Shown: one piece after another, positions 8,483 through 16,810 of the stretch
Layout of the letters: each line of letters begins with the position of its first letter
Numbering within the stretch: position 1 is the stretch's first letter
Origin: Polyangiaceae bacterium
Lineage (GTDB): Bacteria > Myxococcota_A > Polyangia > Polyangiales > Polyangiaceae
Assembly (NCBI GenBank): GCA_025936045.1
Contig: JAICUB010000047.1
Coordinates: 1 to 47,588, forward strand
DNA length: 47,588 bases
Reading direction: 5' to 3'
Notes under the pieces: generated by a model
Databases searched by the model: none
The model's input: the letters and a program-made list of their open reading frames with translations, nothing else
Told to the model about the DNA's origin: nothing
Program-made: the position numbers and the translations under genes

Positions 8483-10624
8483 ATGGATCCAGTCGTCCGA
8501 GCCGCCCTCTGGCTGCAGCGCGCCGTCGCGAAGGTCATGGGGTCGCTCCTGGCGGTCGGCCTCGGGCTCTACCTGGTCGCCGAGGTCGCGAGCCGGCCGC
8601 CGGAGCTCGTGAGTGCGGGGGTGCTGGCGCTCTACGCGCTGTCGCTCGCGACGCGCGTCGTCAAACGTCTGCGGGGCGGCCTCACCGAGGGCGGTCCGCG
8701 CCGGCTCGACCTCGAGATTTTGCTGCATCTGATCGTCGGCGCGTACGCCCTCGTGCTCGCGATGCCCGGGGGGCTCGACGGCCCTTGCTATGCGCTCGTG
8801 TACGCGGTCGCGCTGCTCGGTGGGAGCTTCACGGGGCCGCTCACGATTGCCTGCTCCGTCGCCTTCGCCGTGCTGCTCGAGGGCTCGCTCGGCGTGTGGG
8901 CGCTCGGGCAACTCGAAGCCGATCGACTGGTTCAACACACCGCGCTGATTGCGCTCTTCGCGTCGCTGAATCTGATCGTCTTGCGGGCGGAGCTCGCGCG
9001 CATCAAGCGCCTGTCGCGGCAGCGTATCGAGAGCGAGCTGACGCGCATGCGCGATGCCGCGCGCTCCTACCGGCTGCTCGGGGCGCCCGCGAGCCCGCGC
9101 GATCACGCGCTGACGCCCGCGCCGGACGACGCCGAACGCCTGATCCGCTCGGGCGTCGACGAGATCCATCAGGCCGTCGAGTTCGCTTTGTCGCTGCTCC
9201 GTCGCACGCTCGGTTTGCGGACCGCGCTCTTGCTCGGCACGGACGCAAACGGAAACCACCTCACGATTCTCGAGCTTTCGAGCGGCGAAGAGGCGATTTT
9301 GCCCGGCCCGTTCGGCATCCGCGACGGCATTTTCGGGGCGAGCCTCGAGCGCGTGACGCAAGTGAGCATCAGCGGGCCGCGCGCGGCCGTACACCTGCCG
9401 TACTACGCGCTGCCGCGGCCTGCCGTCGGGGCCGCCTGCGCGACGCCGCTCGAGGATCACGGCCGCGTGCGCGGCCTACTCGTCGTCGATCGCGAAGCGC
9501 GCGAGGCTTTCACGCCGAGCGAGGAGGAGACGCTCAAGGCCGCTGCGCGTTTCGTGTTGCGCGCGATCGACAACGAGCGCGTCTTCGTCCAGCTCGACCG
9601 TGCAAAGGTCGAGCAAGGCAAGCTCTACCGCGCCGCAAACGCCCTCGCCGCCGCGACGACCGAAGCGCAGGTGATCGAGGCGGGCGTGAACGGCGCGCGC
9701 GAATTCGCGCTCTTCGACTGCGCCGTGGTCACGCTGTTCGACCGGCAGACGCAGCTGCACGAGATCTGCGCCGCGAGCGGCGAAGGCACCGCCGAGCTCA
9801 TCGGTCAGCGTTATCGGCACAATTCCGGCCTGGTCTCGATGGTCGTCGCGAACCGGCACGCGCTGCCGTACCGGGGTGACTACGATCCGTCGCGTCAGGT
9901 GGTGTTCACGCGTCAAATCGCGCCGCCGCCGATGCCGTCCCTGCTCGTGCTGCCGCTGCTCGTCCACGAACGGCCGCTCGGCACGCTGATCCTCGGTTCG
10001 CGGAGGCGCGGCGCGTTCGGGGACGCGGTACGCCCGACGCTCGAGGTGCTCACGAGCCACGTCGCCGTGTCGCTCGCGAACGCCCGCATGCTCAAGCGGC
10101 TCGAGGAGCTCGCCACCACCGACGGACTCACCGGTCTCTTGAACAAGCGCGCCCTCATCGACGTGGCCGGGCAGAAGCTCCGGAGCGCGTTGCGCTTCTC
10201 ACGGCCGCTCAGCGTGTTGGTGTGCGACATCGACCACTTCAAGCGCGTCAACGACACGCACGGCCACGACGTGGGCGACGTCGTGATCAAGGGCCTCGCC
10301 GACGTGCTCCGCCGCGCCAAGCGCGACACGGACGCCGTGGGCCGCTTCGGCGGCGAAGAGTTCGTCGTCGTGTGCGAGGAGACCGACGAGCGCGGCGCGA
10401 GCCTACTCGCCGAGCGAGTGCGCCAGGAGCTCTCTGCCGTGAGCTTTCCGACCGAGCTCGGGCCGCTCACCGTGACCTGCTCGGTGGGCGTGGCGTCGTT
10501 CCCTGCCGCCGGCAAGACGTGGGAAACCCTGTTCAAGTCGACGGACGACGCGCTCTACGCGTCGAAGCGCGGCGGGCGCGATCGCGTGACCGTTTGGAGT
10601 CCGCGCTTGCAGGGCGCGGCGTAG
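8483..10624 (+). CDS. Membrane diguanylate cyclase with two GAF-like domains (GGDEF)
   Basis: 713 residues. Residues 1-168 hold about five to six hydrophobic segments. A basic helix (170-195) leads to a first GAF-like domain (about 225-366), a second GAF-like domain (about 385-535), then the signalling helix with the TTDGLTGLLNKRAL linker and the GGDEF domain (540-705). The active-site loop is GGEEF (623-627), a form that is catalytically competent in known cyclases. The product-inhibition I-site RxxD is present as RDTD (614-617). Metal Asp is in VCDIDHFKRVND. It should make c-di-GMP from two GTP in response to ligands of the GAF domains or a membrane signal. No EAL or HD-GYP domain is attached. 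The likely partner is the divergent histidine kinase. Confidence 0.95.
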   Translation: MDPVVRAALWLQRAVAKVMGSLLAVGLGLYLVAEVASRPPELVSAGVLALYALSLATRVVKRLRGGLTEGGPRRLDLEILLHLIVGAYALVLAMPGGLDGPCYALVYAVALLGGSFTGPLTIACSVAFAVLLEGSLGVWALGQLEADRLVQHTALIALFASLNLIVLRAELARIKRLSRQRIESELTRMRDAARSYRLLGAPASPRDHALTPAPDDAERLIRSGVDEIHQAVEFALSLLRRTLGLRTALLLGTDANGNHLTILELSSGEEAILPGPFGIRDGIFGASLERVTQVSISGPRAAVHLPYYALPRPAVGAACATPLEDHGRVRGLLVVDREAREAFTPSEEETLKAAARFVLRAIDNERVFVQLDRAKVEQGKLYRAANALAAATTEAQVIEAGVNGAREFALFDCAVVTLFDRQTQLHEICAASGEGTAELIGQRYRHNSGLVSMVVANRHALPYRGDYDPSRQVVFTRQIAPPPMPSLLVLPLLVHERPLGTLILGSRRRGAFGDAVRPTLEVLTSHVAVSLANARMLKRLEELATTDGLTGLLNKRALIDVAGQKLRSALRFSRPLSVLVCDIDHFKRVNDTHGHDVGDVVIKGLADVLRRAKRDTDAVGRFGGEEFVVVCEETDERGASLLAERVRQELSAVSFPTELGPLTVTCSVGVASFPAAGKTWETLFKSTDDALYASKRGGRDRVTVWSPRLQGAA

Positions 10625-10652
10625 CCGAGCGGTTGGCCGCACCGGGGCGCTC
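10625..10652. terminator. Candidate hairpin between convergent genes
   Basis: CGAGCG (10625-10630) pairs with CGCTCG (10647-10652) across a 16-base loop, in the 30 bp gap between the diguanylate cyclase and the convergent LDLa lipoprotein. No T-run; a bidirectional terminator is possible. Confidence 0.35.
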
Positions 10653-10654
10653 GC

Positions 10655-12049
10655 TTACTTCGTGGCGCAGGTCGCCTGGCAGCCCATTTCGTCGCTGCCG
10701 TCGCTGCAGTCCTGCGTGCTGTTGCACGTGGCGGATTCGGGGATGGTCTGCGTGCCGTTCGCGCAGGTGAAGGTGCAGCCGTCCTCGTCGCTGCCGTCGG
10801 TGCAGTCGGGCGCGCCGTCACACACCCAGCTTCCCGACACGAGCTCGCCGCTCTTGCACGCGAAGTCGTCGGGCAGATTGCCGCACTCGCCCAGGCACGC
10901 ATTGACCGCGGCGCGGTCGGCCGTACTGCCGCAAAAGAAGCCCACGACGTCGGTGCACGAGGCGGTCGCGTAGCACTCCTTCTCACAAGCGCGGTACGGC
11001 GTGCGGTCGGTGCAGCTCGTCATGACGCCGCCCGGCAAGATGCCGCACGTCTTCAGGTTCTTCGTCGCGTCTCCGCAAGCCGCGCCGGGCTTCGGTTGCG
11101 GGCAAGTGCGCGCTGCGCAGCCTTGCTCGTCCGAGCCGTCGGCGCAGTCGGAGGTGCCGTCGCAGCGCTGAATGGCCGCGACGCTGGTGCCGCTCGCACA
11201 CTTGAAGCTCGGGCAATTCTTCTCGTCGGTGCCGTCGCTGCAGTCGGCGACGCCGTCACAAATGTACGAGGTCGGGACGATGTAGCCGCCGTCACACGTC
11301 GTGCAGTCCTTCTCGTCCTCGGAGGTGTTGCAATCGTTGGCGCCGTCGCAGACGTAGTCGGAGGGGATGTAAGTCCCATCGTCGCAGCGAAAGCGCTGAC
11401 AGAGGCTCACGCAGTCGTCGAGCGAGTTCGACGACAGGCCGCAATACCAGCCAGTGAGCGTGTTGCAGTCGGCCCCCTCGAAGCAGCCGTTGATGCACTC
11501 TTGCTCGGGCGTGGTGGACGCGGCCGAACAATCGAACGGTCCGTCGAAGAGCGAACAGCTCTGGACCTTGTCGGAGACTTCCGTGCACGTGGCCGTCGGC
11601 ATGTTGCCGCCGGTGCCGCCCGTTCCTCCGCTCGAGGTCGAGCCCGCGGTGCCGCCGGTCCCGCCGGTGCCGCCCGTTCCTCCGCTCGAGGTCGAGCCCC
11701 CCTTGCCGCTCGTCTCGCCTTCGCCAGCGTTGCCGCCGATTTCGGATTGACCGGAGCTGCCGCCCGAGCTCGTCGGCTTGGTGCCGCCGGAGCCGGCGCG
11801 GCCACCGCGATTGAAGACGCCCGGCCGCCCGCCGGCTCCTGCCCCGCCGTTCGCACCCGTTCCGCTGCCGGCGGACGAGCCACCCGTCGCGGACGAGCCG
11901 CCGGTATCGGACGAGCCGCCGGAAGTGCTGCCCCCGGTTTCGTCTTTCTGCCCGCCTTGGCCCCCGCTGTCGTCGTCACCGACAGTGAAGCAACCGTTCA
12001 GCGCCAGCGCGCAAACCCCCAAGCTCGTCCAGGCCACTAGAAAGCGCAT
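10655..12049 (-). CDS. Lipoprotein with five LDL-receptor class A-like repeats and two cysteine modules
   Basis: 464 residues. Signal peptide with lipobox LNGC (lipidated Cys20), then a Gly/Ser/Thr-rich spacer (21-150) built of GGTGG/GGSS units. The rest is cysteine-rich: module A (155-217), three LDLa-like repeats (about 220-249, 251-279, 282-311), module B (316-389) and two more LDLa-like repeats (about 397-425, 427-457). Repeats 1-4 keep the calcium-ligand pattern CDGxxDCxxxxDExxC; the fifth reads CNSTQDC. Each has only four cysteines, not six. The two modules share a CxxxC(5x)C(7x)CG...CxxxC layout, so module plus repeats appears duplicated. LDLa domains bind calcium and mediate protein-ligand contacts in animals. 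This is probably a surface-exposed adhesion or ligand-binding lipoprotein; the ligand is unknown. Confidence 0.88.
   Translation of the reverse strand: MRFLVAWTSLGVCALALNGCFTVGDDDSGGQGGQKDETGGSTSGGSSDTGGSSATGGSSAGSGTGANGGAGAGGRPGVFNRGGRAGSGGTKPTSSGGSSGQSEIGGNAGEGETSGKGGSTSSGGTGGTGGTGGTAGSTSSGGTGGTGGNMPTATCTEVSDKVQSCSLFDGPFDCSAASTTPEQECINGCFEGADCNTLTGWYCGLSSNSLDDCVSLCQRFRCDDGTYIPSDYVCDGANDCNTSEDEKDCTTCDGGYIVPTSYICDGVADCSDGTDEKNCPSFKCASGTSVAAIQRCDGTSDCADGSDEQGCAARTCPQPKPGAACGDATKNLKTCGILPGGVMTSCTDRTPYRACEKECYATASCTDVVGFFCGSTADRAAVNACLGECGNLPDDFACKSGELVSGSWVCDGAPDCTDGSDEDGCTFTCANGTQTIPESATCNSTQDCSDGSDEMGCQATCATK
11607..11699 (-). repeat. 39 bp perfect direct repeat in the lipoprotein spacer
   Basis: The same 39 bp occurs at 11607-11645 and 11661-11699, a 54 bp (18-codon) period. 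It encodes the repeated GSTSSGGTGGTGG part of the glycine-rich spacer. Being in frame, unequal recombination would change only the spacer length. Confidence 0.85.
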
Positions 12050-12084
12050 CGAAACCTCGTCCTATGGGACCAAAAGCAAGCCTA

Positions 12085-12102
12085 GGGCGCCCCACGGCGC
12101 CC
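12085..12102. promoter_or_regulatory. 7 bp inverted repeat in a divergent promoter region
   Basis: GGGCGCC (12085-12091) and GGCGCCC (12096-12102) are separated by CCAC. The site lies in the 147 bp between the divergent LDLa lipoprotein gene and the GS-like operon. The position argues for an operator or leader hairpin and against a terminator. A -10-like GATACT (12182-12187) lies nine bases before the GS-like ATG. Confidence 0.35.
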
Positions 12103-12196
12103 GAGCAGGCACAATCACGCGACAGTAGCGGATCCGGCGCGGTCTCGCTAGCCGGGCTTCCCAGGCGATCGGGAGTGGCTCGATACTCGACGTGCC

Positions 12197-13561
12197 ATGG
12201 CCAAGTCGTCGCCCGATGTGCTCGGTCTCGAAAAGCTCCGCAAGTCGACCGCGACCAAGTTCAAGGTCGCGATCACGGATATCGACGGGGTGCTCCGGGG
12301 AAAATACATCCACAAGAACAAACTCGAGTCCGCGCTCGAATCGGGTCTCGGGTTTTGTAACGTCGTATTCGGCTGGGACGCGGCGGACGTTTGCTACGAC
12401 AACGCGCGCTACACCGGCTGGCACACGGGCTATCCCGACGCTCAAGTCCGGCTGGACGTCCGCACGTATCGCGAGGTCCCGTGGGACGGCGGCGTGCCCT
12501 TTCTGATCGGCGACTTCGTCGACGCGCACGGCCATCCGCTCTCGATTTGCCCGCGCCAGCTCCTGAAGAGCGTGCTCCGGCGCCTGGAAAAAGCGGGCTT
12601 CGAGGCCATGGCCGCCTTCGAATACGAGTTTTTCCACTTCCGCGAGACGTCCCAGACGCTCGCGGAGTCCGGCCACGTCCGTCCGGAGCCGATGACCCCG
12701 GGCATGTTCGGTTACTCACTCCTCAGGTTGAACCAGCATCGCGAGTACGTGAACGCTCTGCAAGACGAGTGCGCCGCCTTCGGCGTACCGATCGAGGGAC
12801 TTCACACCGAGACCGGACCGGGTGTGCTCGAAGCGGCGCTTTTGTATTCGGACGCGCTCGAGGCCGCCGACCGAGCGGTCTTGTTCAAGGCGTCGGCCAA
12901 GGAGATCGCGCATCGCTTCGGCATCATGCCGTCCTTCATGGCGAAGTGGAGGGCGGACTTGCCCGGCTGCAGCGGCCACATTCACCAGAGCTTGTGGGCG
13001 GGCGGGAAGAAGAACGTATTCTTCGGCAGCGGCGGTAAGCACGACTTGAGCCGCACGTTCGAGCATTACATCGCGGGACAGCTCCACTGCTTGCCAGAGA
13101 TTCTTCCGCTCTTCGCGCCCACCATCAACAGCTACAAGCGATTGGTCGAGGGCGCCTGGGCTCCGACGAGGGCGAACTGGGGCGTCGACAACCGCACGAC
13201 GGCGCTCCGCGCGATCCTCGGCGGCAAGAAGAGCTCGCGGCTCGAGACGCGCGTGAACGGCTCGGATTCGAATCCCTATCTAGCGCTCGCTGCCGCGCTC
13301 GCGAGCGGTCTTTACGGCATCGAGCATGCGCTCGAGCTCGGCGCGCCGGTGGCGGGCAACGGCTACGGGGATCGCGACGCCGTCAAGCTACCGGTGAACC
13401 TCGACGAAGCCACCGAACGCTTCGAGCGCAGCGAGCTCGCTCGCGAGCTCTTCGGCGAGGACTTCGTCGCTCACTTCAGCGCCACTCGGCGCTGGGAGTG
13501 GCGGCAATACGGCCGCGCGGTTACGGATTGGGAGCTCGCGAGATATTTCGAAATCATCTGA
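12197..13561 (+). CDS. Glutamine synthetase-like gamma-glutamyl amide ligase
   Basis: 454 residues, ATG start. GS-fold ligase that couples glutamate to an amine with ATP. Metal and ATP ligands are kept: FEYEF (Glu142/Glu144), TETGPGVLEAAL (Glu205/Glu212), SGHIHQSLW (His263), NSYKRL (Arg315), DNRTTALR and RLETRV (Glu350/Arg352). The flap segment that reads GYEAP in ammonia-using enzymes is GAWAP here (Trp321), so the flap glutamate is lost, as in the PuuA/GlnA4-like branch that uses amines in place of ammonia. No adenylylation-tyrosine motif is visible. It is the first gene of a three-gene operon with an iron alcohol dehydrogenase (10 bp gap) and an aldehyde dehydrogenase. I infer a gamma-glutamyl-amine pathway; the amine cannot be named from sequence. 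Confidence 0.9.
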   Translation: MAKSSPDVLGLEKLRKSTATKFKVAITDIDGVLRGKYIHKNKLESALESGLGFCNVVFGWDAADVCYDNARYTGWHTGYPDAQVRLDVRTYREVPWDGGVPFLIGDFVDAHGHPLSICPRQLLKSVLRRLEKAGFEAMAAFEYEFFHFRETSQTLAESGHVRPEPMTPGMFGYSLLRLNQHREYVNALQDECAAFGVPIEGLHTETGPGVLEAALLYSDALEAADRAVLFKASAKEIAHRFGIMPSFMAKWRADLPGCSGHIHQSLWAGGKKNVFFGSGGKHDLSRTFEHYIAGQLHCLPEILPLFAPTINSYKRLVEGAWAPTRANWGVDNRTTALRAILGGKKSSRLETRVNGSDSNPYLALAAALASGLYGIEHALELGAPVAGNGYGDRDAVKLPVNLDEATERFERSELARELFGEDFVAHFSATRRWEWRQYGRAVTDWELARYFEII

Positions 13562-13571
13562 GGCGCAGCAA

Positions 13572-14765
13572 ATGCCGATTTTCCAATACAGCTTTCCGAC
13601 GCGGATCCAGTTCGGGGCGGGCGCCGTTACGCTCGTGGGGGCGGCGCTCAAAGAGGCAGGCAAGAAGCGCGCGCTCATCGTCACCGACCGCGGGCTCGCT
13701 ACGCTCGCGCCCGTGACGGCGACGCGCGAGTCGCTCACACGTGCGGGGCTCGAAGTCGCGCTCTTTTCGGGCGTGTGGGGCAATCCGGTGAAGAGCCAGG
13801 TCACCGCCGGTGTGGAAGCGTTTCGAGCGCACGGTGCCGACTGCATCGTCGGGCTCGGTGGCGGGGCGGCCATCGACGTCGCCAAAGCCGTGCTCCTCAT
13901 GAGCAATCATCCTGGCGACCTCTTCGATTACGAAGACGAGAAGCCGGGCGCGCTGCCCATCGATCGGGAGATTCCGTACTGGGTATCGGTCCCGACCACC
14001 GCCGGTACCGGCAGTGAGGTCGGCCGCAGTACCGTGATTTCCGACGATCAGACGCACGTGAAGAAGATCGTCTTCTCCCCGCGCCTGCTCGCGCAGCGTG
14101 TCTTTCTCGACCCCGAGCTCACGCTCGGGTTGCCGGCGGCGGTCACGGCCGCCACGGGTATGGACGCCCTGACTCACCTCGTCGAAGCGTATCTGGCCAA
14201 GGGATTTCAGCCGCTCTGCGACGGCATCGCGCTCGCGGGCGTGCGGCTCGTCGCGCAAGGGTTGAAGCGCGCGGTCGAATTCGCGCGCCGCATCGATCAC
14301 GGTGAGCAGGCGCTCCTGCACGACTCCGAGCACGTCGAGGCGCGCGGGCAGATGCTGAACGCCGCGACCATGGGCGGGGTCGCCTTCCAGAAGGGTCTCG
14401 GCGTGACGCACTCCCTCGCTCACGCGCTCTCGACCGTCTGCGACTTGCACCATGGGCTCGCGAACGGCATCGCCATTCCGTACGCGATGAGCTTCAACGC
14501 AACCGTCTCGTCCGAGCGCCTCACGGATCTCGCGCGGATGGTGGGAGCGCGCGAGCAGAGCGCGCGCGGCTTCGTAGTCTGGCTCGAGGAGCTGCGGCAT
14601 CAGCTCGGCATCCCCGGTGATTTGCGCGCTGCCGGCGTGAAGGACGAACACGTCGACCGGCTCGTGAGCATCGCCCTCGCGGACGCTTGCCACGCGAACA
14701 ACCCGCGGCCCGTCACCGAGGCGGATTTTCGCGCGCTGTTCCGCCAAGCGCTCGGGCCGAGCTGA
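13572..14765 (+). CDS. Iron-containing (group III) alcohol dehydrogenase
   Basis: 397 residues, typical of the family. NAD(P)-binding GLGGGAAIDVAKA (94-106) and PTTAGTGSEVG (141-151) are present. Metal ligands expected in FucO/YqhD-like enzymes are visible as Asp198 and His202 in GMDALTHLVEAY, His280 in GVTHSLAH, and His294 in LHHGLANG. The enzyme interconverts an alcohol and an aldehyde with NAD(P). It starts ten bases after the GS-like stop and is followed by an aldehyde dehydrogenase, so the operon could oxidise a gamma-glutamylated amino alcohol to the aldehyde and then to the acid. The substrate is inferred from context only. Confidence 0.94.
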   Translation: MPIFQYSFPTRIQFGAGAVTLVGAALKEAGKKRALIVTDRGLATLAPVTATRESLTRAGLEVALFSGVWGNPVKSQVTAGVEAFRAHGADCIVGLGGGAAIDVAKAVLLMSNHPGDLFDYEDEKPGALPIDREIPYWVSVPTTAGTGSEVGRSTVISDDQTHVKKIVFSPRLLAQRVFLDPELTLGLPAAVTAATGMDALTHLVEAYLAKGFQPLCDGIALAGVRLVAQGLKRAVEFARRIDHGEQALLHDSEHVEARGQMLNAATMGGVAFQKGLGVTHSLAHALSTVCDLHHGLANGIAIPYAMSFNATVSSERLTDLARMVGAREQSARGFVVWLEELRHQLGIPGDLRAAGVKDEHVDRLVSIALADACHANNPRPVTEADFRALFRQALGPS

Positions 14766-14788
14766 AACGTCTTGGAAGCGAGGTCGGC

Positions 14789-16159
14789 ATGAAAATTCTC
14801 AACCCCGCCAATGGATCCGTCGTCGCCGAGGTCGAGGCAGACACGAGCTCGAGCGTCGCGTCCGCGTACGAGCGAGCACGCGCGGCGCAGGCTGCCTGGG
14901 CTCGCACCCCGCTCTCCGAGCGCCTCGCGGCCGTGAAGCGCTTTCGTGCGCTCGTCGTCGCGCGGCGCGCCGATCTGGCGCTCACCCTCACACGCGAGAT
15001 GGGTAAGCCCATCGAGCAGGCGTACAACGAGCTCAACGCGCTCCCGGGCCGGCTCGACTTTTTTCTCGCGCACACGGCCGACGTGCTGGCCGAAGAGACG
15101 GTGTTCACACAGCCGGACGGCGCGCTCGACGAGGTCATCAGTCAAGAGCCGCTCGGGGTGGTCGCCAACGTTTCGGCCTGGAATTACCCCTGGTTCGTGG
15201 GGTCGAACGTGTTCGTGCCCGCGCTCCTCACCGGAAACGCCGTGCTCTACAAGCCCTCCGAGCACGCGACCATGACGGGCCAGCGCATCGGCGAGCTGTT
15301 CCACGAAGCGGGCGTGCCGAAAGACGTGTTCGTGACGCTCGTCGGCGGCGGCGACGTCGGCGCCGCGGTGGTGGAACAACCCGTCGACGGCGTCTTCTTC
15401 ACGGGCAGCTACGCGACGGGTCGCCGCATCGCCGAGCGCGTGGCACCCCGGATGATCCGCCTGCAGCTCGAGCTCGGCGGGAAGGACCCGACGTACGTCA
15501 CCGACGACGTCGACGCGGCAGCAGCGGCGGCGGGGCTCGCCGACGGCGCCATGTACAACGGCGGACAGAGCTGCTGCTCGGTCGAGCGCATTTACGTTCA
15601 TCGCGCGGTCGAAGACGCGTTCGTGCGCGCGTTCGTCGATACCGTGAAGGGCTTCAAAATCGGCGATCCCGAGGACAAAAGCACGTATATCGGGCCCCTC
15701 GCGCGGCGCGAGCAGCTCGACGTGCTCGACGAGCAGGTGAAGGACGCCACGAGCAAGGGAGCGCGGCTGCTCACGGGCGGGCGACGCGCGGCTCGGCCGG
15801 GCTCCTACTACGAGCCGACGGTGCTAGCCGGCGCGACCAACGACATGCGCGTCATGCGCGAGGAGAGCTTCGGGCCCATCATCGGCATTGCGAGCGTCGG
15901 AAGCGACGAAGAGGCGGTGACGCTCATGAACGACAGCGAGTACGGCCTCACCGCGGGCGTCTACTCGCGCGACCGCTCGCGCGCCGAACGTGTCCTCGGG
16001 CGGGTGCACGCCGGTACGGTCTACGTGAACGCCTGCGACCGCGTGAGCCCGCGCTTGCCGTGGACGGGGCGCAAGCATTCGGGCATGGGGTCGACGCTTT
16101 CGACCTACGGTATCCGCACGTTCCTGCAGCCGAAGGCTTGGCACAAAAAGCTCGTTTGA
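14789..16159 (+). CDS. NAD(P)-dependent aldehyde dehydrogenase
   Basis: 456 residues starting at MKILNPANGS, preceded by a purine-rich GGAAGCGAGG. The frame is open upstream, but that part overlaps the alcohol dehydrogenase and lacks family similarity. Active-site residues are complete: WNYPW with Asn132, YKPSE with Lys155, FTGSYATGRRI for the cofactor, LELGGKDP with general base Glu228, and NGGQSCCS with nucleophile Cys262. EESFGPI (near 362) and the C-terminal KHSGMG segment are also typical. Length is near the short end of the family (about 450-500). It closes the GS-like/ADH/ALDH operon and probably oxidises the aldehyde made by the upstream enzyme. Confidence 0.94.
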   Translation: MKILNPANGSVVAEVEADTSSSVASAYERARAAQAAWARTPLSERLAAVKRFRALVVARRADLALTLTREMGKPIEQAYNELNALPGRLDFFLAHTADVLAEETVFTQPDGALDEVISQEPLGVVANVSAWNYPWFVGSNVFVPALLTGNAVLYKPSEHATMTGQRIGELFHEAGVPKDVFVTLVGGGDVGAAVVEQPVDGVFFTGSYATGRRIAERVAPRMIRLQLELGGKDPTYVTDDVDAAAAAAGLADGAMYNGGQSCCSVERIYVHRAVEDAFVRAFVDTVKGFKIGDPEDKSTYIGPLARREQLDVLDEQVKDATSKGARLLTGGRRAARPGSYYEPTVLAGATNDMRVMREESFGPIIGIASVGSDEEAVTLMNDSEYGLTAGVYSRDRSRAERVLGRVHAGTVYVNACDRVSPRLPWTGRKHSGMGSTLSTYGIRTFLQPKAWHKKLV

Positions 16160-16204
16160 GCCTCGGCTTCGATCGCATCGGCCTCGCGCACGACTCGCAC
16201 GGCG

Positions 16205-16810
16205 TCACGCGATGTGACGAAAAGCCATGCCGACTGCCGCAGCGGCTCTGCCGTCCGCATCCGGACGATCCCCGATGACGAGACAGCGCGCGGGATCGAC
16301 CCCGAGAGCGGCCGCGGCGTTCAGGACGCCGCTCGGGTGCGGCTTGAGCCGCGTCGGGCCGTTCGGTTCGCCCGACGCGACGACGACGTCGAACAGTCCG
16401 CTCGCGCCGAGGGCCTCGAGCTTTCGTCGCGCCGGATAGTCGCTGACGAGCGCCGTGCGTCCGCCGCCCGCGCGAAACGCTTCGATCTCGGCGAGCAGCG
16501 CGCGGCGCCGAAAGAGCGGCAGCCATTTCGCGGGGCGCTCGATCATCCAGTCGCGCACGCTCGCCTCGATCACGCCGGGTGACTCACCGAGCGCCGCCGC
16601 GGTGCGCTCGAGCTGGAGTCGAAACGGATCGCCCTCGAGCTCGAGCTCCCGCAAGAGCTCCTGCTCGCGCCGGAAGCGCTGCAGCAGCCGCACCGAACGC
16701 CAGCCGAGCAGCGAAAGCTCGGCCGCCATCGCGAGGCGCACGGGCGCCTGCAAGTACAGCGTGCCGTCGAGGTCGACGAGCCACGCCCGCTCGGGTTCGC
16801 CTCCCGTCAA
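16205..16810 (-). CDS. HAD-superfamily phosphatase
   Basis: 201 residues. HAD motifs I-IV are visible: DLDGTLY (13-19) with the nucleophile and acid Asp, LVSDYPARRK with the Ser of motif II, TRLKPHPSG with the motif III Lys, and VIGDRPDADG for the metal Asp pair. The helical insert between motifs I and II is a C1-type cap. The start is a TTG at 16810 that overlaps the stop of serine acetyltransferase (TTGA), indicating translational coupling. The family dephosphorylates small metabolites. Coupling to serine acetyltransferase suggests a role near serine supply, for example a phosphoserine phosphatase-like step, but the motifs do not prove it. Confidence 0.85.
   Translation of the reverse strand: MTGGEPERAWLVDLDGTLYLQAPVRLAMAAELSLLGWRSVRLLQRFRREQELLRELELEGDPFRLQLERTAAALGESPGVIEASVRDWMIERPAKWLPLFRRRALLAEIEAFRAGGGRTALVSDYPARRKLEALGASGLFDVVVASGEPNGPTRLKPHPSGVLNAAAALGVDPARCLVIGDRPDADGRAAAAVGMAFRHIA

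Noticed and set aside
12085..12102. Rho-independent terminator reading of the GGGCGCC inverted repeat
   Set aside because: Both flanking genes are transcribed away from it and there is no T-run.
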